From positions 1,302,001 to 1,366,000 of the forward strand of contig NZ_CP126958.1 of the NCBI RefSeq assembly GCF_002871915.2: DNA of 64,000 nucleotides, in the 5' to 3' direction. The notes beneath the pieces are model-generated. The model was not told where the DNA came from and did no database searches. It worked only from the letters and a program-made list of their open reading frames with translations. Position numbers and translations under genes: made by a program. The first letter of the stretch is position 1; the number at the start of each line of letters is the position of its first letter. Source of the stretch: Aerococcus loyolae. Lineage in GTDB: Bacteria; Bacillota; Bacilli; Lactobacillales; Aerococcaceae. This document shows positions 17,496 through 27,800 of the stretch, in pieces.

Positions 17496-19038
17496 TGCCG
17501 TTCTCTCCTAACAATGCTTTCCATTGACTCACTAATTCCCCACTATGGTACTTATTAATCTTTTCTACAGAGTATACTAAGGCTTCATTCCAATGTTTAA
17601 GCCCTTTGAAGTAATAATCGATCCCTTGAGCTAATTGATCCAAATTCTTAGCAATTAGCCCATTTTTCAAATGCTCAACATAGGCAGATTCCACTCGGTT
17701 AATCTGAGAAATTCCTGCACTAATTCCAGCAATCTGGCCATAAACCCAGGGATGAGAAGTCCAATCAATCATCAAACGCACATACTTCAAGCTTTGGATA
17801 AAGTCGCGCTCACTATGATTAATTTGCACCTGACAAACTGGTTTTTTTTCTTTTTCAGGCATTTTATCCGCAAAATCAACAACTTCGCCATATTGGGAAT
17901 CAAAATACTTATTTAAATGATCAGATAAACTTTCTAAATGGTCGATTTTAGCTTGATCAATTTGAAAGGCTCCTAAAACCAAGCGAATACGTTCATCCTT
18001 TTCCATTTTAGTTTTTATAACATCCATGACTTCTTTAATTTCTTCTAGGCTAAGTTGACTTACTTCAAGATAAATAATTAAATTCTTAATCCGCTGACTC
18101 ATACCTAGCTGGAGTCTGGTATCGAAAGGGGATAATCGATAAATGGATGTATCAAGTGAACTCTTCTTCGTATAGTTAATTAGCTGGTCTTTCAATTGAT
18201 CAGTATCAGTAATCAGTAACTTCGCCCTTTTCAGAGAGGTTTTAAAGTCTTTTGTATTGCTCTCAAAGGAGCGCTGACTATAAAGAGAATAGATTAAATC
18301 AATCTTATTTTTCTGACTTAACTGATTAAATAAATGATTATGTCTATCACTATAAGCAACAACGACCTTATCATCTTGTCCCATATGTTTAATTAGATAC
18401 TTGCTTGTCATCTCTTCAATGAGTGTTTCCTTTGATTGGTAAGTAGTATGATCAAAGCGCTCTTTTTCTAAGAGATCCTGGTTGATCTCTATACTTCCCT
18501 TAGCATAAAATTCACGAACTACCCACTGACCGGCTAAATTTAAATAGTCTTGGTGGCTAGCCTGACCATTATTATAAAAGATAACGCTAGAAATAAAGGC
18601 CCGATCATCAAAAATGTACTGTTTTGTTAATTGTTTATCTTGATAGTAGTCAATAAAGGCGATATAGCCATTAGACTTAAATTGGATATCAGCATAATGT
18701 TCATTATGCACAAATACCATCATTAGAAACGGAGTAGGAACAAATTCTGCTTGCTTAGGAAAAGATAAGTCTTCTAAAGTAATTGGTCTGACTTTATGTA
18801 AATTAATGCCTTGAATAAAGTCAAAAACCGACCAATAATTATATTCTTCTATATTTTGATCATGTAAGTTCAACCGTAACATCGGAGCATAATCGAGCAT
18901 TAATAGTTGATTAGCTTCACCCGCACGCTGAAATAAACGCAATTGATTAACCGTATCATCAAAATACAAGTCCATATAGGAAGGCTCAACAAAATCCCAT
19001 TGATTATTTGCATACCATGAGGGAATAAAATAATACAT
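17488..19038 (-). CDS. asp1: Accessory Sec system protein Asp1
   Basis: A 516-residue protein opening MYYFIPSWYANNQWDF, as Asp1 proteins do. The fold known for the family resembles a GT-B glycosyltransferase without catalytic residues; it binds the Asp2/Asp3 complex and brings substrate to SecA2. C-terminal features such as YVRLMIDWTSHPWVYGQIAG and ISQINRVESAYVEHLKNG match the GT-like second Rossmann domain. It starts 18 bases after secY2 stops. Confidence 0.9.
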   Translation of the reverse strand: MYYFIPSWYANNQWDFVEPSYMDLYFDDTVNQLRLFQRAGEANQLLMLDYAPMLRLNLHDQNIEEYNYWSVFDFIQGINLHKVRPITLEDLSFPKQAEFVPTPFLMMVFVHNEHYADIQFKSNGYIAFIDYYQDKQLTKQYIFDDRAFISSVIFYNNGQASHQDYLNLAGQWVVREFYAKGSIEINQDLLEKERFDHTTYQSKETLIEEMTSKYLIKHMGQDDKVVVAYSDRHNHLFNQLSQKNKIDLIYSLYSQRSFESNTKDFKTSLKRAKLLITDTDQLKDQLINYTKKSSLDTSIYRLSPFDTRLQLGMSQRIKNLIIYLEVSQLSLEEIKEVMDVIKTKMEKDERIRLVLGAFQIDQAKIDHLESLSDHLNKYFDSQYGEVVDFADKMPEKEKKPVCQVQINHSERDFIQSLKYVRLMIDWTSHPWVYGQIAGISAGISQINRVESAYVEHLKNGLIAKNLDQLAQGIDYYFKGLKHWNEALVYSVEKINKYHSGELVSQWKALLGENGND

Positions 19039-19056
19039 AATTTTCCTTTCTAATAG

Positions 19057-20331
19057 CTAATCAAATAATGACGTATATTTATTTCTTATTCTTAGAGCCC
19101 GTATTTCATCAATAATATTCAAAAATAGAGCAACCAGAATAACTATACTCCCTGGCAAGTTTAGCCATTGAGAGTACTCAGGAAATAAAACCCCTAAAGA
19201 CATAGGAAAACCAACGACAGCCGTCATATATTCAGCTCCTATAATCGCCATATTTAATATTTTTTCTCTCAAAAATTTTTCAGTAGGCTTACCGGGATTG
19301 ATGCCATCAATATAGTCGCCAGTTTTTTGCAAGTTTTCACTGAGATCTTCTGGATCCACATTAACAAAGGCAAAACCAAGACTTAGAACAATAATTAATA
19401 AAACATACAAGAAGGCCCCTAAGAGTTGGGTCATACTCAACTGAAATTGTAAATTTTTTAAAAATTGAAGATTGGGAAAGAAAATAAGTATTAAGTCAAT
19501 AATATATCGCGGCAAGAGTGCCAATGTCATGGCGTACATGATAGCCATACCCCCACTAGGATTCAATTTAATCGGCAAGTAGGATTTTTCAGTAAAATTA
19601 TTATTTATCATTACCCGGTTGATTGGGATCCGTAACTCAGCACGATCCATTACGATTGTAGTAAATGCTGTCATTAAAGCAAAAACCGACACACTAATTA
19701 ATAGTACTTGCTCAATAAATGACGCTCGATAAATCAAAAATATCCGTAGTGCATTAAAATTATTGGGCAGTCTTAGTAGCATATTCGCTAAAATAATAAT
19801 CGTCTGTCCACCAATTCCAGCTTCTTGATTACGGCCTCCTAGCCAAATAGTAAAAAATGTGCCAGCCACCAAAGCTAAAACAATCGTTCCATAAGCCATA
19901 AAATGATTAGACAATATGGTATCTTGTATGGAAATCAGCGGATAAGTGACTGCTAAAGTAATTGCTTGAACTAAGGCAAGAATTAAAGTTAACAGATTAC
20001 GATAATAATTATCCTGTCTTGGAGGGACTTTCAGTGCTTTGTACCATTTAGACATAGAGACAAAACGCCAAATGATCATTGTCGACATATATGGCCCTAG
20101 CCCTAAACTTAATAAAGAAGCTTGGTCAAAGCTACCACCAGTTGCACTAAGGGCTAATGAGAGGAAGTCATTGCCTGATGAACTCTGACTCTGTTGGATA
20201 GCCTGCCAATCAACTAAGGGTAAAGGAATGGAACGTCCCATAATATAAATAATTAGAATCATGGCAGTGAACAATAACTTTTTATAAAGAAGTGGTAGAC
20301 GAAATCTGTTTCCTTTATTTTGGATAGCCAC
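19057..20331 (-). CDS. secY2: Accessory Sec translocase channel SecY2
   Basis: A 424-residue protein with about ten membrane helices in SecY order. Helix 2 region SLGLGPYMSTMIIWRF corresponds to the SecY LGIxPYISASI signature; further matches are GGRNQEAGIGGQTIIILANM and INPGKPTEKFLREKI. It is more divergent than housekeeping SecY, as SecY2 usually is, and lies between gtf3 and asp1. It forms the dedicated pore for the glycosylated adhesin. It begins 98 bp after gtf3 stops; a stem-loop lies in that gap. Confidence 0.95.
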   Translation of the reverse strand: MAIQNKGNRFRLPLLYKKLLFTAMILIIYIMGRSIPLPLVDWQAIQQSQSSSGNDFLSLALSATGGSFDQASLLSLGLGPYMSTMIIWRFVSMSKWYKALKVPPRQDNYYRNLLTLILALVQAITLAVTYPLISIQDTILSNHFMAYGTIVLALVAGTFFTIWLGGRNQEAGIGGQTIIILANMLLRLPNNFNALRIFLIYRASFIEQVLLISVSVFALMTAFTTIVMDRAELRIPINRVMINNNFTEKSYLPIKLNPSGGMAIMYAMTLALLPRYIIDLILIFFPNLQFLKNLQFQLSMTQLLGAFLYVLLIIVLSLGFAFVNVDPEDLSENLQKTGDYIDGINPGKPTEKFLREKILNMAIIGAEYMTAVVGFPMSLGVLFPEYSQWLNLPGSIVILVALFLNIIDEIRALRIRNKYTSLFD

Positions 20332-20369
20332 TGATTAAACAACCTTTCATACCATTTAAATAGTAAATT

Positions 20370-20400
20370 AGAGGCAAGGAAATGATTGCCTTTGCCTCTA
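20370..20400 (-). other. Stem-loop between gtf3 and secY2
   Basis: AGAGGCAA and TTGCCTCT-type arms form a stem of about 8 bp around a loop of about 14 bases in the 98-bp gap between the glycosyltransferase genes and secY2. It has no U-run on the minus strand, so it is not a strong terminator; it may be an RNA-processing or stability element separating the glycosylation and secretion parts of the operon. Confidence 0.4.
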
Positions 20401-20429
20401 TTGTGACATAAGAATAACTTGTATTAATT

Positions 20430-21884
20430 CTATTTTTTAACTCGATCCTCTTGCATTTTTATCTGATCAATTAGATCTTGATAGTTATCTTGTGCAAATA
20501 TGTTATTAGGATCTAATATACCTAATTGATGACAATAATCTTCAAATGAATATACCGTTAAACCAAGATTGCTAGCTTTAGTCACTATATCTTCCACTTC
20601 TACCCCGTAATTGATATCTAGGTAAATATTAGCCTTTAATAAAAGACTGTTAATCTGGTCTTTTCCTGCTGCTGGATAGAGAGACACATTAGGATATTTT
20701 TCTAAATCCAATAATCGATCTGACATTTGAGTTTGGGCTGCAATATGGAATTGATAATTGGGTAAACCTTGAATAATTTCATCAATATGCAGCAAATAAT
20801 CTTGTGCCGTCAAGATAAAAATATTATGGTCTTTCCGCATTAACGGGCAATGGCTAAGGTCCCCTTCAAAATCTGAAAGTCCTTGACTAAATATTTTAAA
20901 AACTGTTGCCGTTAAGAGACGTTGGGTAAAATAGCCTTGGATAATAAGCTGACGAAAGTTAGCAACATTATCTATTAGTTCCTGATAAGTACTTTCTGAC
21001 ATATTTTCTATAATCTCATTTGCTTCTTCTAATGACTTGACGACATAACCTAGGCCATTGTCTTCAATAATTTTTCTATTAGATAAGCTTTCAGGGACAA
21101 AGACCGGGATACCTGCAGCTAAATATGTACTCAATTTATGGGTAATACACATTTGGAAATAGTCTTGAATATAATCTTGATCAGTCCAGACCAGCCCAAA
21201 ACCGCCCTTAGATAAATTGGTTAAGAGTTCATAATCAGGTAACCACCCTTTAATTGTCACTTCCTTAGGCAAATCTAAATTTTGACCATGGTTTGAGTAA
21301 ACATCAACAGCACATGAAATTGGCCATTGCTTTATAAAATCAAACTTATTAATATCTCCTGCAAAGTGAATCTTCTTTTGAAATGAAATTTTTCCAGGTT
21401 GAAATTCCGTCGGGTGGTCCCACATAGCTTGGATTAAAACCTTATCGACCCTTAAACCTTCTAAATAAAGACGTTGATACATTTCTTGGGAAGGAACAAT
21501 TACCAATTCAGCTTCATTGTAAATTTCAATGAGAGAACTCATCAAATAATAATTTTGAGGGAACATGATTGGTGGTATATCATGAATAAACACTATTAAA
21601 TGTGCTTTAAAAGTATACTTAATTTTATCAATTAGAGCCCTTTCGAAACGTCTATCATTCCATGTTGGTAATTGAACAACCACCAAATCTCCTTGACTTA
21701 GGCCAGCTAGAATTCCATCTAAGCGCTTACTTAATTCTTGATCAGAATCATAAGAAGTTTCATATGCATAGATAGCTAATTCATTAAAATCCAATTTTTG
21801 AGCAATCGTTGTTGTCATCTGTTGAGAAATTAATGCTGTACTTACAGCAGAGTGACCATGCAAATTGGTAATATGCTTTCTCAT
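20430..21884 (-). CDS. gtf3: Gtf3-type glucosyltransferase fused to a GtfB-like C-terminal domain
   Basis: Residues about 1-335 match Gtf3 (also called Nss), which adds glucose to GlcNAc on the serine-rich adhesin: it opens MRKHITNLHGHSAVSTALIS and contains FIHDIPPIMFPQNYYLMSS and LSTYLAAGIPVFVPESLSN. A typical Gtf3 ends near 330 residues; this one has 484. The extra part (about 350-484, bases 20430-20835) is clearly related to the C-terminal domain of the GtfB encoded next door: ILTAQDYL, the LPNYQFHIAAQTQMSDRL segment and YPNVSLYP...IYLDINYGVEV line up with GtfB's ILTNSDQI, LPDFQFRIGAVTEMSEKL and YPNVQLYP...FYLDINHGNEI. It starts 34 bp after gtfB stops. Confidence 0.88.
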   Translation of the reverse strand: MRKHITNLHGHSAVSTALISQQMTTTIAQKLDFNELAIYAYETSYDSDQELSKRLDGILAGLSQGDLVVVQLPTWNDRRFERALIDKIKYTFKAHLIVFIHDIPPIMFPQNYYLMSSLIEIYNEAELVIVPSQEMYQRLYLEGLRVDKVLIQAMWDHPTEFQPGKISFQKKIHFAGDINKFDFIKQWPISCAVDVYSNHGQNLDLPKEVTIKGWLPDYELLTNLSKGGFGLVWTDQDYIQDYFQMCITHKLSTYLAAGIPVFVPESLSNRKIIEDNGLGYVVKSLEEANEIIENMSESTYQELIDNVANFRQLIIQGYFTQRLLTATVFKIFSQGLSDFEGDLSHCPLMRKDHNIFILTAQDYLLHIDEIIQGLPNYQFHIAAQTQMSDRLLDLEKYPNVSLYPAAGKDQINSLLLKANIYLDINYGVEVEDIVTKASNLGLTVYSFEDYCHQLGILDPNNIFAQDNYQDLIDQIKMQEDRVKK

Positions 21885-21918
21885 CGATTATCCTGCCTTC
21901 CTAGCAACTTCTTTATTT

Positions 21919-23235
21919 TTAAAATGTAGCTTGGTACACTTCTCTACCAACATGATTGGAATGGATAATTTGGGAATTAATTGCTTGCTGCCATTGCTTT
22001 TGATTATTTCCTAAAATCTTGATTGTATTCGACAAAGAAGCAGCTTCTTCTTTTGAGAATATAAACTCATCGGCGATATAGGCCTTCTTATGCATAGTTT
22101 CTTGAAATGCCATGTTTAGACAATGAAACTCAAAGGCAGCACGAACCGCATCAACGATCTCATTACCATGATTGATATCCAAGTAAAAAGAAGCCTGTTT
22201 GAGTAGTTTTTGAATCAAATCCATAGATATATTCGGATAGAGTTGGACATTAGGATATTGCCCATAATCCATCAATTTCTCTGACATTTCCGTTACGGCG
22301 CCAATTCTAAATTGAAAATCAGGCAAATTGTCTAACAAAAGATCTAATTGTTCAATCTGATCAGAATTGGTTAATATTAAAATTTCTTTAGCAAACTCTT
22401 TGTCCTGCAGTATAGGATAAATATAGCCTAAGGGTGTAATCGCTTCACTTGGTAATTGATTTAATTCACACAATTCCAGTGCACGTTGGTAAGTGGCCTG
22501 GTCAGGAATAATGACCTGATTACACCGTGGTGTCTGCCCTTTAAGGATCAGTTGCATATTACTTGGAATCTCATCTGTCAAAGCTTCATGCCAAACTAAG
22601 ATATCCTCTCCTTCCCGTGGAAGAGAGTGCGAAATTAAGAAAGGAGTTGCCAAAGAGTTAATAATCATTCGTTCTATAGATAAACCGGATCTTAATAGAT
22701 AAAACTGATAAAAATCCCTTTGATTATGAAAAAATCGCTTCTTTCCTTGCCAATCCAAAATGACGTTACCAGTCACATAGTTATCGACAATAACATCATG
22801 ACCTAAAGTATCAAAATAGATTTTCATATGAGCATCTTGACCTTGACGAATGATTTGAGCATAGCGACGCCCAAACTGGTTATAACAATCAGTCCACATG
22901 ATCTGCTCTTTATCATTCAACCAATCTACTGCCTGAACTAAACGCTGTCCACTATTGGTAAAGTAATGGATATCTGCACGCTTATGGTGATAATCCCAGA
23001 CACTAGCTGACGTATTTGTCGCTTTTATCTCCCAATTTAAAGGAACTGGCACTTCATTAAAATACAAGGGGCTACCTTGCTCTTCGCCCATAAAAAAGCG
23101 ATAGGGAGATGTCGTACCATGGGGTAAAAATCCATCCTCATTTAAAATCACGGTTGGGAAATTAAATCCAGCACGGAGCATCGATTGGTGAAAATCCCGC
23201 GTGGCTTCATCATAATTATCAAATAATTGAATCAT
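21919..23235 (-). CDS. gtfB: Adhesin glycosylation chaperone GtfB
   Basis: About 438 residues. With GtfA it forms the O-GlcNAc transferase that starts glycosylation of the adhesin's serines and threonines; GtfB has no catalysis of its own and holds the substrate. The N-terminal half is the beta-rich substrate-binding region, the C-terminal half the GT-B-like part. The frame is open 10 codons further upstream (to 23265), but the start at 23235 is chosen: it gives the family opening MIQLFDNYDE, GGAGG lies at the right distance, and ATGA overlaps the gtfA stop by 4 bases. Confidence 0.92.
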   Translation of the reverse strand: MIQLFDNYDEATRDFHQSMLRAGFNFPTVILNEDGFLPHGTTSPYRFFMGEEQGSPLYFNEVPVPLNWEIKATNTSASVWDYHHKRADIHYFTNSGQRLVQAVDWLNDKEQIMWTDCYNQFGRRYAQIIRQGQDAHMKIYFDTLGHDVIVDNYVTGNVILDWQGKKRFFHNQRDFYQFYLLRSGLSIERMIINSLATPFLISHSLPREGEDILVWHEALTDEIPSNMQLILKGQTPRCNQVIIPDQATYQRALELCELNQLPSEAITPLGYIYPILQDKEFAKEILILTNSDQIEQLDLLLDNLPDFQFRIGAVTEMSEKLMDYGQYPNVQLYPNISMDLIQKLLKQASFYLDINHGNEIVDAVRAAFEFHCLNMAFQETMHKKAYIADEFIFSKEEAASLSNTIKILGNNQKQWQQAINSQIIHSNHVGREVYQATF

Positions 23236-24746
23236 GCTTGAACCTCCTCCACTAATTGCTTCCATGCATTTTCTACATGCTTGTGTAAATATTGCTTAGC
23301 AATAGAGTATGACCGTTCACGCATAGCTTGGCGATCAGCAGTTTGGAAATAAGTAAGAATTGCTTGAGCAAAAGAATTGATAATCTCTTCTCGCTTCATC
23401 TCTCGGTTAAAAGGTAAGAGATAACCATTTTTTTTATTTTCAATAAAGGTGGGGTTTCCATAAGGAACATCTAAACCAATCATCGCCTGACCTGCACTCA
23501 GAGCTTCAACTAATGTTAGTCCAAAACCTTCACTGGTAGAAGCAGTGAGATAAAGAGGATATTTGGGATAAATTTCATCTAGGTGATGGTGTCCCTTGAG
23601 TTCAATATAATCTCCTGCATTGAGTCGATTAATTTGCTCCTGAAGACTCTTTCTTTTTCCACCTTCCCCATAAATATCAAATTGGACTTGTGGCAACTGA
23701 TCGTGTACCTGGACTACTGCTTCAATCAACCAATCAATATTCTTTTCTCCAGCTAAACGAGAAGCAGTCATCATTGCATAAGGATTAATATTAGAGTCAG
23801 CTTGCATTAAGTGATCAACACTTCCCACTGGAATTGTATAAACCACCGGCTGAATACCATAATAATGATTGAATTGTTCCAAAAGTCGCTGGGTCTGAGC
23901 CTGAGTTGAAGTAATATAGAAATCAAATTGCCCGTAATGTGTAAAAGGATACTCATAGTGGTTATTCCACAGGATATTCTGGTCATTAGTCAATGTTTGA
24001 TTATAATGTTCAGCATGCACCACAGACCCTAGCTTGGCTCCATTTAAATGGTCTAAGAGCCCCTGACCAATGCCATCTGAACGATCTAGTAAAACAATGT
24101 CTTTGTCAGTTAGAGCTAATTTTTCAATAAAGTAAGCGACTAATTCTTCCTTGGAATAGATAATACGGTCTTTTAATCGGTAAGTCGAATCGTCTTGGTT
24201 AATAAATTCTTCATAAGCGGTGGTGCCATCTTGATTAAAGTAACGTCGCATATAGAGGAGTGCTTTATTATTATTCGGTGCATAGTATTCGGTTAAAAAC
24301 TTAAAACGATTAAAGAAATCTTTCCGAATTAATTTGTTGTTAGCAGTATATTCTACTCGATTGACAAGATCTTCTCCTTCTCTTGATAGATAACACATAG
24401 CAAACTGCTTGCCTTGATCATAGGTCAATTTTACCCGGCGATTATCTAGCCTTTCTTCCTCAAGACTATCAGATATTTTTTCCTTAATTTGGTCAAGTGT
24501 GACTGTCGTTTGGCTAAGTGGAATATCGGTAAAATATAAATACATCCAAATAACATCTTCATTCGAAAAGCCTATATTTTCAGTAAAATGAGCAATATTT
24601 TCATTCAAAATCAAATCAGTAAAGATAAATTTACAATCTAAAGATAATTCTTTAAAAATACGATAACGATAAATCTGTGCATACTCTACGCCACTCGATG
24701 CCCAGCCTATTCCTTTGTTAATGTTATAGATAGTCAGAGTAACCAC
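23232..24746 (-). CDS. gtfA: Adhesin O-GlcNAc transferase catalytic subunit GtfA
   Basis: A 504-residue GT4-type retaining glycosyltransferase that moves GlcNAc from UDP-GlcNAc onto serine/threonine of the adhesin. It opens MVTLTIYNINKGIGWASSGV, the family's start, and has an N-terminal domain with the inserted extended beta-sheet used for acceptor binding. The C-terminal Rossmann domain has AGEKNIDWLIEA and the donor-binding motif STSEGFGLTLVEALSAG. It is the first gene after the adhesin and is coupled to gtfB through an ATGA overlap. Confidence 0.95.
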   Translation of the reverse strand: MVTLTIYNINKGIGWASSGVEYAQIYRYRIFKELSLDCKFIFTDLILNENIAHFTENIGFSNEDVIWMYLYFTDIPLSQTTVTLDQIKEKISDSLEEERLDNRRVKLTYDQGKQFAMCYLSREGEDLVNRVEYTANNKLIRKDFFNRFKFLTEYYAPNNNKALLYMRRYFNQDGTTAYEEFINQDDSTYRLKDRIIYSKEELVAYFIEKLALTDKDIVLLDRSDGIGQGLLDHLNGAKLGSVVHAEHYNQTLTNDQNILWNNHYEYPFTHYGQFDFYITSTQAQTQRLLEQFNHYYGIQPVVYTIPVGSVDHLMQADSNINPYAMMTASRLAGEKNIDWLIEAVVQVHDQLPQVQFDIYGEGGKRKSLQEQINRLNAGDYIELKGHHHLDEIYPKYPLYLTASTSEGFGLTLVEALSAGQAMIGLDVPYGNPTFIENKKNGYLLPFNREMKREEIINSFAQAILTYFQTADRQAMRERSYSIAKQYLHKHVENAWKQLVEEVQA

Positions 24747-24780
24747 TTCCTTACTTTGTATTATGTCAAAGCTTTATCTT

Positions 24781-24858
24781 TAGGATGCTAAAGAACCATT
24801 CTCTAGCATCCTAAAAACAAAGCTAGAGGGTAAGATTATAACTTCTTACCCTCTTTTG
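24781..24858 (-). terminator. Two hairpins between the adhesin gene and gtfA
   Basis: Reading on the minus strand, GAGGGTAAG / CTTACCCTC makes a 9-bp stem just after the adhesin stop and is followed by TAGCTTTGTTTTT; a second stem, AGGATGCTA / TAGCATCCT, follows. The first could end most adhesin transcripts so that gtfA and the rest of the operon are made at a lower level by read-through or from their own promoter. Confidence 0.6.
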
Positions 24859-24883
24859 CTTTGTTTAAGATCAATCAGCAATT

Positions 24884-27800
24884 TTACGCATCTTCATCTT
24901 TCTTTCTCTTGAAACCTAAAGCACTTAGACCTGCAAGAATTGCAGCTAATCCTGCTCCAAGAATAGAGTTATTTTCTGCTCCTGTTTGAGGCAAGAATCC
25001 TGATTGCTTAATTTCAACTTGAGACTCTTGAACAGTATTTGAAGCACTTTCAGAACTTAATATTGATAATGATTCAGTAGAATCAAGAGATTCTGAAGTT
25101 GAATCACTTTCACTCAGAGATTCAGATCTTACAAAATCAGATTGACTAGTTTCTGCTGGAGCCGCTGCACTTGCTGACTCTGATGCAGAGATACTTGAAC
25201 TTGTAGACTCAGAGACTGATGCGCTCGATCTTGCAGATTCAGAGGCTGAGACACTTTGTGACGTGCTTACTGAGCTAGACTCAGATTGTGAAGCACTTAC
25301 AGACTGTGACGCTTCCACCGCGGAGGTTGAAGCACTCTGTGACGCGCTTACTGAACTAGACTCAGATTGGCTTGCGCTCACGGATTGTGACTCTTCTACT
25401 GCTGAAGTTGAAGCACTCTGTGACGCGCTTACTGAACTAGACTCAGATTGGCTTGCGCTCACGGATTGTGACTCTTCTACTGCTGAAGTTGAAACGCTTT
25501 GTGAGGCACTTGCTGAGCTTGATTCTGATTGTGACGCACTTACAGACTGTGATTCTTCCGCGGCTGAGGTTGAAGCACTCTGTGACGCGCTTACTGAACT
25601 AGACTCAGATTGGCTTGCGCTCACGGATTGCGATCCTTCTACTGCTGAAGTTGAAGCGCTTTGTGAGGCACTTACTGAGCTAGACTCAGATTGTGAAGCA
25701 CTTACAGATTGTGACGCTTCCACCGCGGAGGTTGAAGCACTCTGTGACGCGCTTACTGAACTAGACTCAGATTGGCTTGCGCTCACGGATTGTGATTCTT
25801 CTACCGCTGAAGTTGAAGCGCTTTGTGAGGCACTTACTGAGCTTGATTCTGATTGTGACGCACTTACAGACTGTGATTCTTCCGCGGCTGAGGTCGAAGC
25901 ACTCTGTGACGCGCTTACTGAACTAGATTCAGACTGAGAAGCACTTACAGATTGCGATTCTTCTACCGCTGAAGTTGAAGCGCTTTGTGAGGCACTTACT
26001 GAGCTAGACTCAAACTGAGAAGCACTTACAGATTGCGATTCTTCTACCGCTGAGGTTGAAGCACTCTGTGATTCAGATCGAACAGTCGATTCACTTTCCG
26101 AAATACTATTGTTATCTTTCGTCACATTAACAGTAACGTTAGTATTATCCTTAGTACCATCTGGATAATTGACCACAACAGGAATCGTTACAGTACCATC
26201 TTCAGGCCGTCCTTTACCTGGAGTAAAGGTTACTTGACCAGTATTCGGATCAATTGTTGCTGTATCTCCCGTATTAGGATTTGTCCAGTTGGTTGTCCCA
26301 TCACCAAAAGTAAAGTTAGTACCAGTAGGTGGTGTCACATTATCTTGATGGGTCTTCGGACCAGTTGGATTGTTTGGATCATTTGGAATTTCACCACTAA
26401 AGCTTGGATTTACAGTCGTCGGTGTTGGATTTTCACCGGATTCAGTTTGACCAACAGGATATGTAGGTTCATAGGTCTGATCATTAGGGTTATCTACAAT
26501 CACCTTTACAGTTGTTGGTTCTACTGAATTATCTGGATAAGTAACCATTACCAATACTTCATAAACTCCAGGATTGGTTCCATTGGGAATTTCATTAGGA
26601 TTAAATAGCATTAATGTTGGAGTTTTACCCGGATAATCAGAATTTTCCTCAAAACCTGGAATCGTTACTGCTTCCTTAATTTCTTCTTCAGTTGTTGATT
26701 CTCCGTAAGCTTTATTTATCGTTTTTGTGTTTGGTTCATATATTTCATTTTCCGGCTGAGATTTTACTGTTACAGTAACTATCGCTGTATCTTTTGTTCC
26801 ATCTGGATACTCCACTATGACTGGAACTTTATGTACACCTGACGTTTTGCCATCAGGTAATTTGCTTGGATCATTAACTGTCACAATTGGAGATTTACCA
26901 GGATAATCAGAATTCTTCTCATAGTCTGGTACCGTTACAGCACCCTTAACTTCATCCTCCGATGTCGGCTGGCCGTAATCTTTATTTATTGTTTTTGTAG
27001 TTGGTTCATACTTCTCATTTTCCGGTTGTTCTTTCACCGTTGCAGTAACTTCAGTCTTATCCTCAGTTCCGTCTGGGTAAGTCACTGTCACAGGTACCTT
27101 ATGTTCTCCTGGCGTATTGCCGTCTGGTAAGGTCGCTGGATCATCAACCGTTACGGTTGGTGTTTCACCTGGATAAGCTGGATTTTCTTCATAACCTGGA
27201 ACTGTTACGGCATTCTTGATTTCTTCTTCAGTTGGTGCTTGACCGTAGTCTTTCTCAACTGGTGTTACTTCAGGTTGATACTTATCTTTTTCAGGTTGTG
27301 GCTTAACTGTTACCGTAACAGTCTCTGGATCTGTCGTCCCATCTGGATAAGTTACAGTTACAGGAACTTCATAACTACCTGGCGTGTTGCCATCTGGTAA
27401 GGTCTCTGGATCATCAACCGTTACCGTTGGCGTTTCGCCTGGATAAGCAGGATTTTCTTCGTAACCTGGTACCGTTACTGAATTCTTGATTTCTTCTTCA
27501 GTGGTTGGTTGGCCATAATCCTTCTCGATTGGATTTACCTGAGGCTGATACTTATCTTTTTCTGGTTGTGGCTTAACTGTTACCGTAACTTCAGTCTTAT
27601 CTTCAGTTCCATCTGGATAAGTTACAGTCACTGGAACCTTGTGTTCACCTGGAGTATTTCCATCTGGTAAAGCATTTGGATCATCGACTGTGACCGTTGG
27701 CTTTTGACCTGGATATGCTGGATTTTCTTGGTAACCAGGTACAGTTACCGCACCCTTGATTTCTTCTTCAGTCGGTGATTGTCCGTAGTCTTTCTCAACT

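Noticed and set aside
25263..25937. A 224-codon plus-strand open frame with a regular LTELDSD / LTDCD repeat
   Set aside because: It is the complement of the 81-bp serine-rich repeats; the repeat period is a multiple of three, so one antisense frame stays open. No ribosome binding site or promoter.
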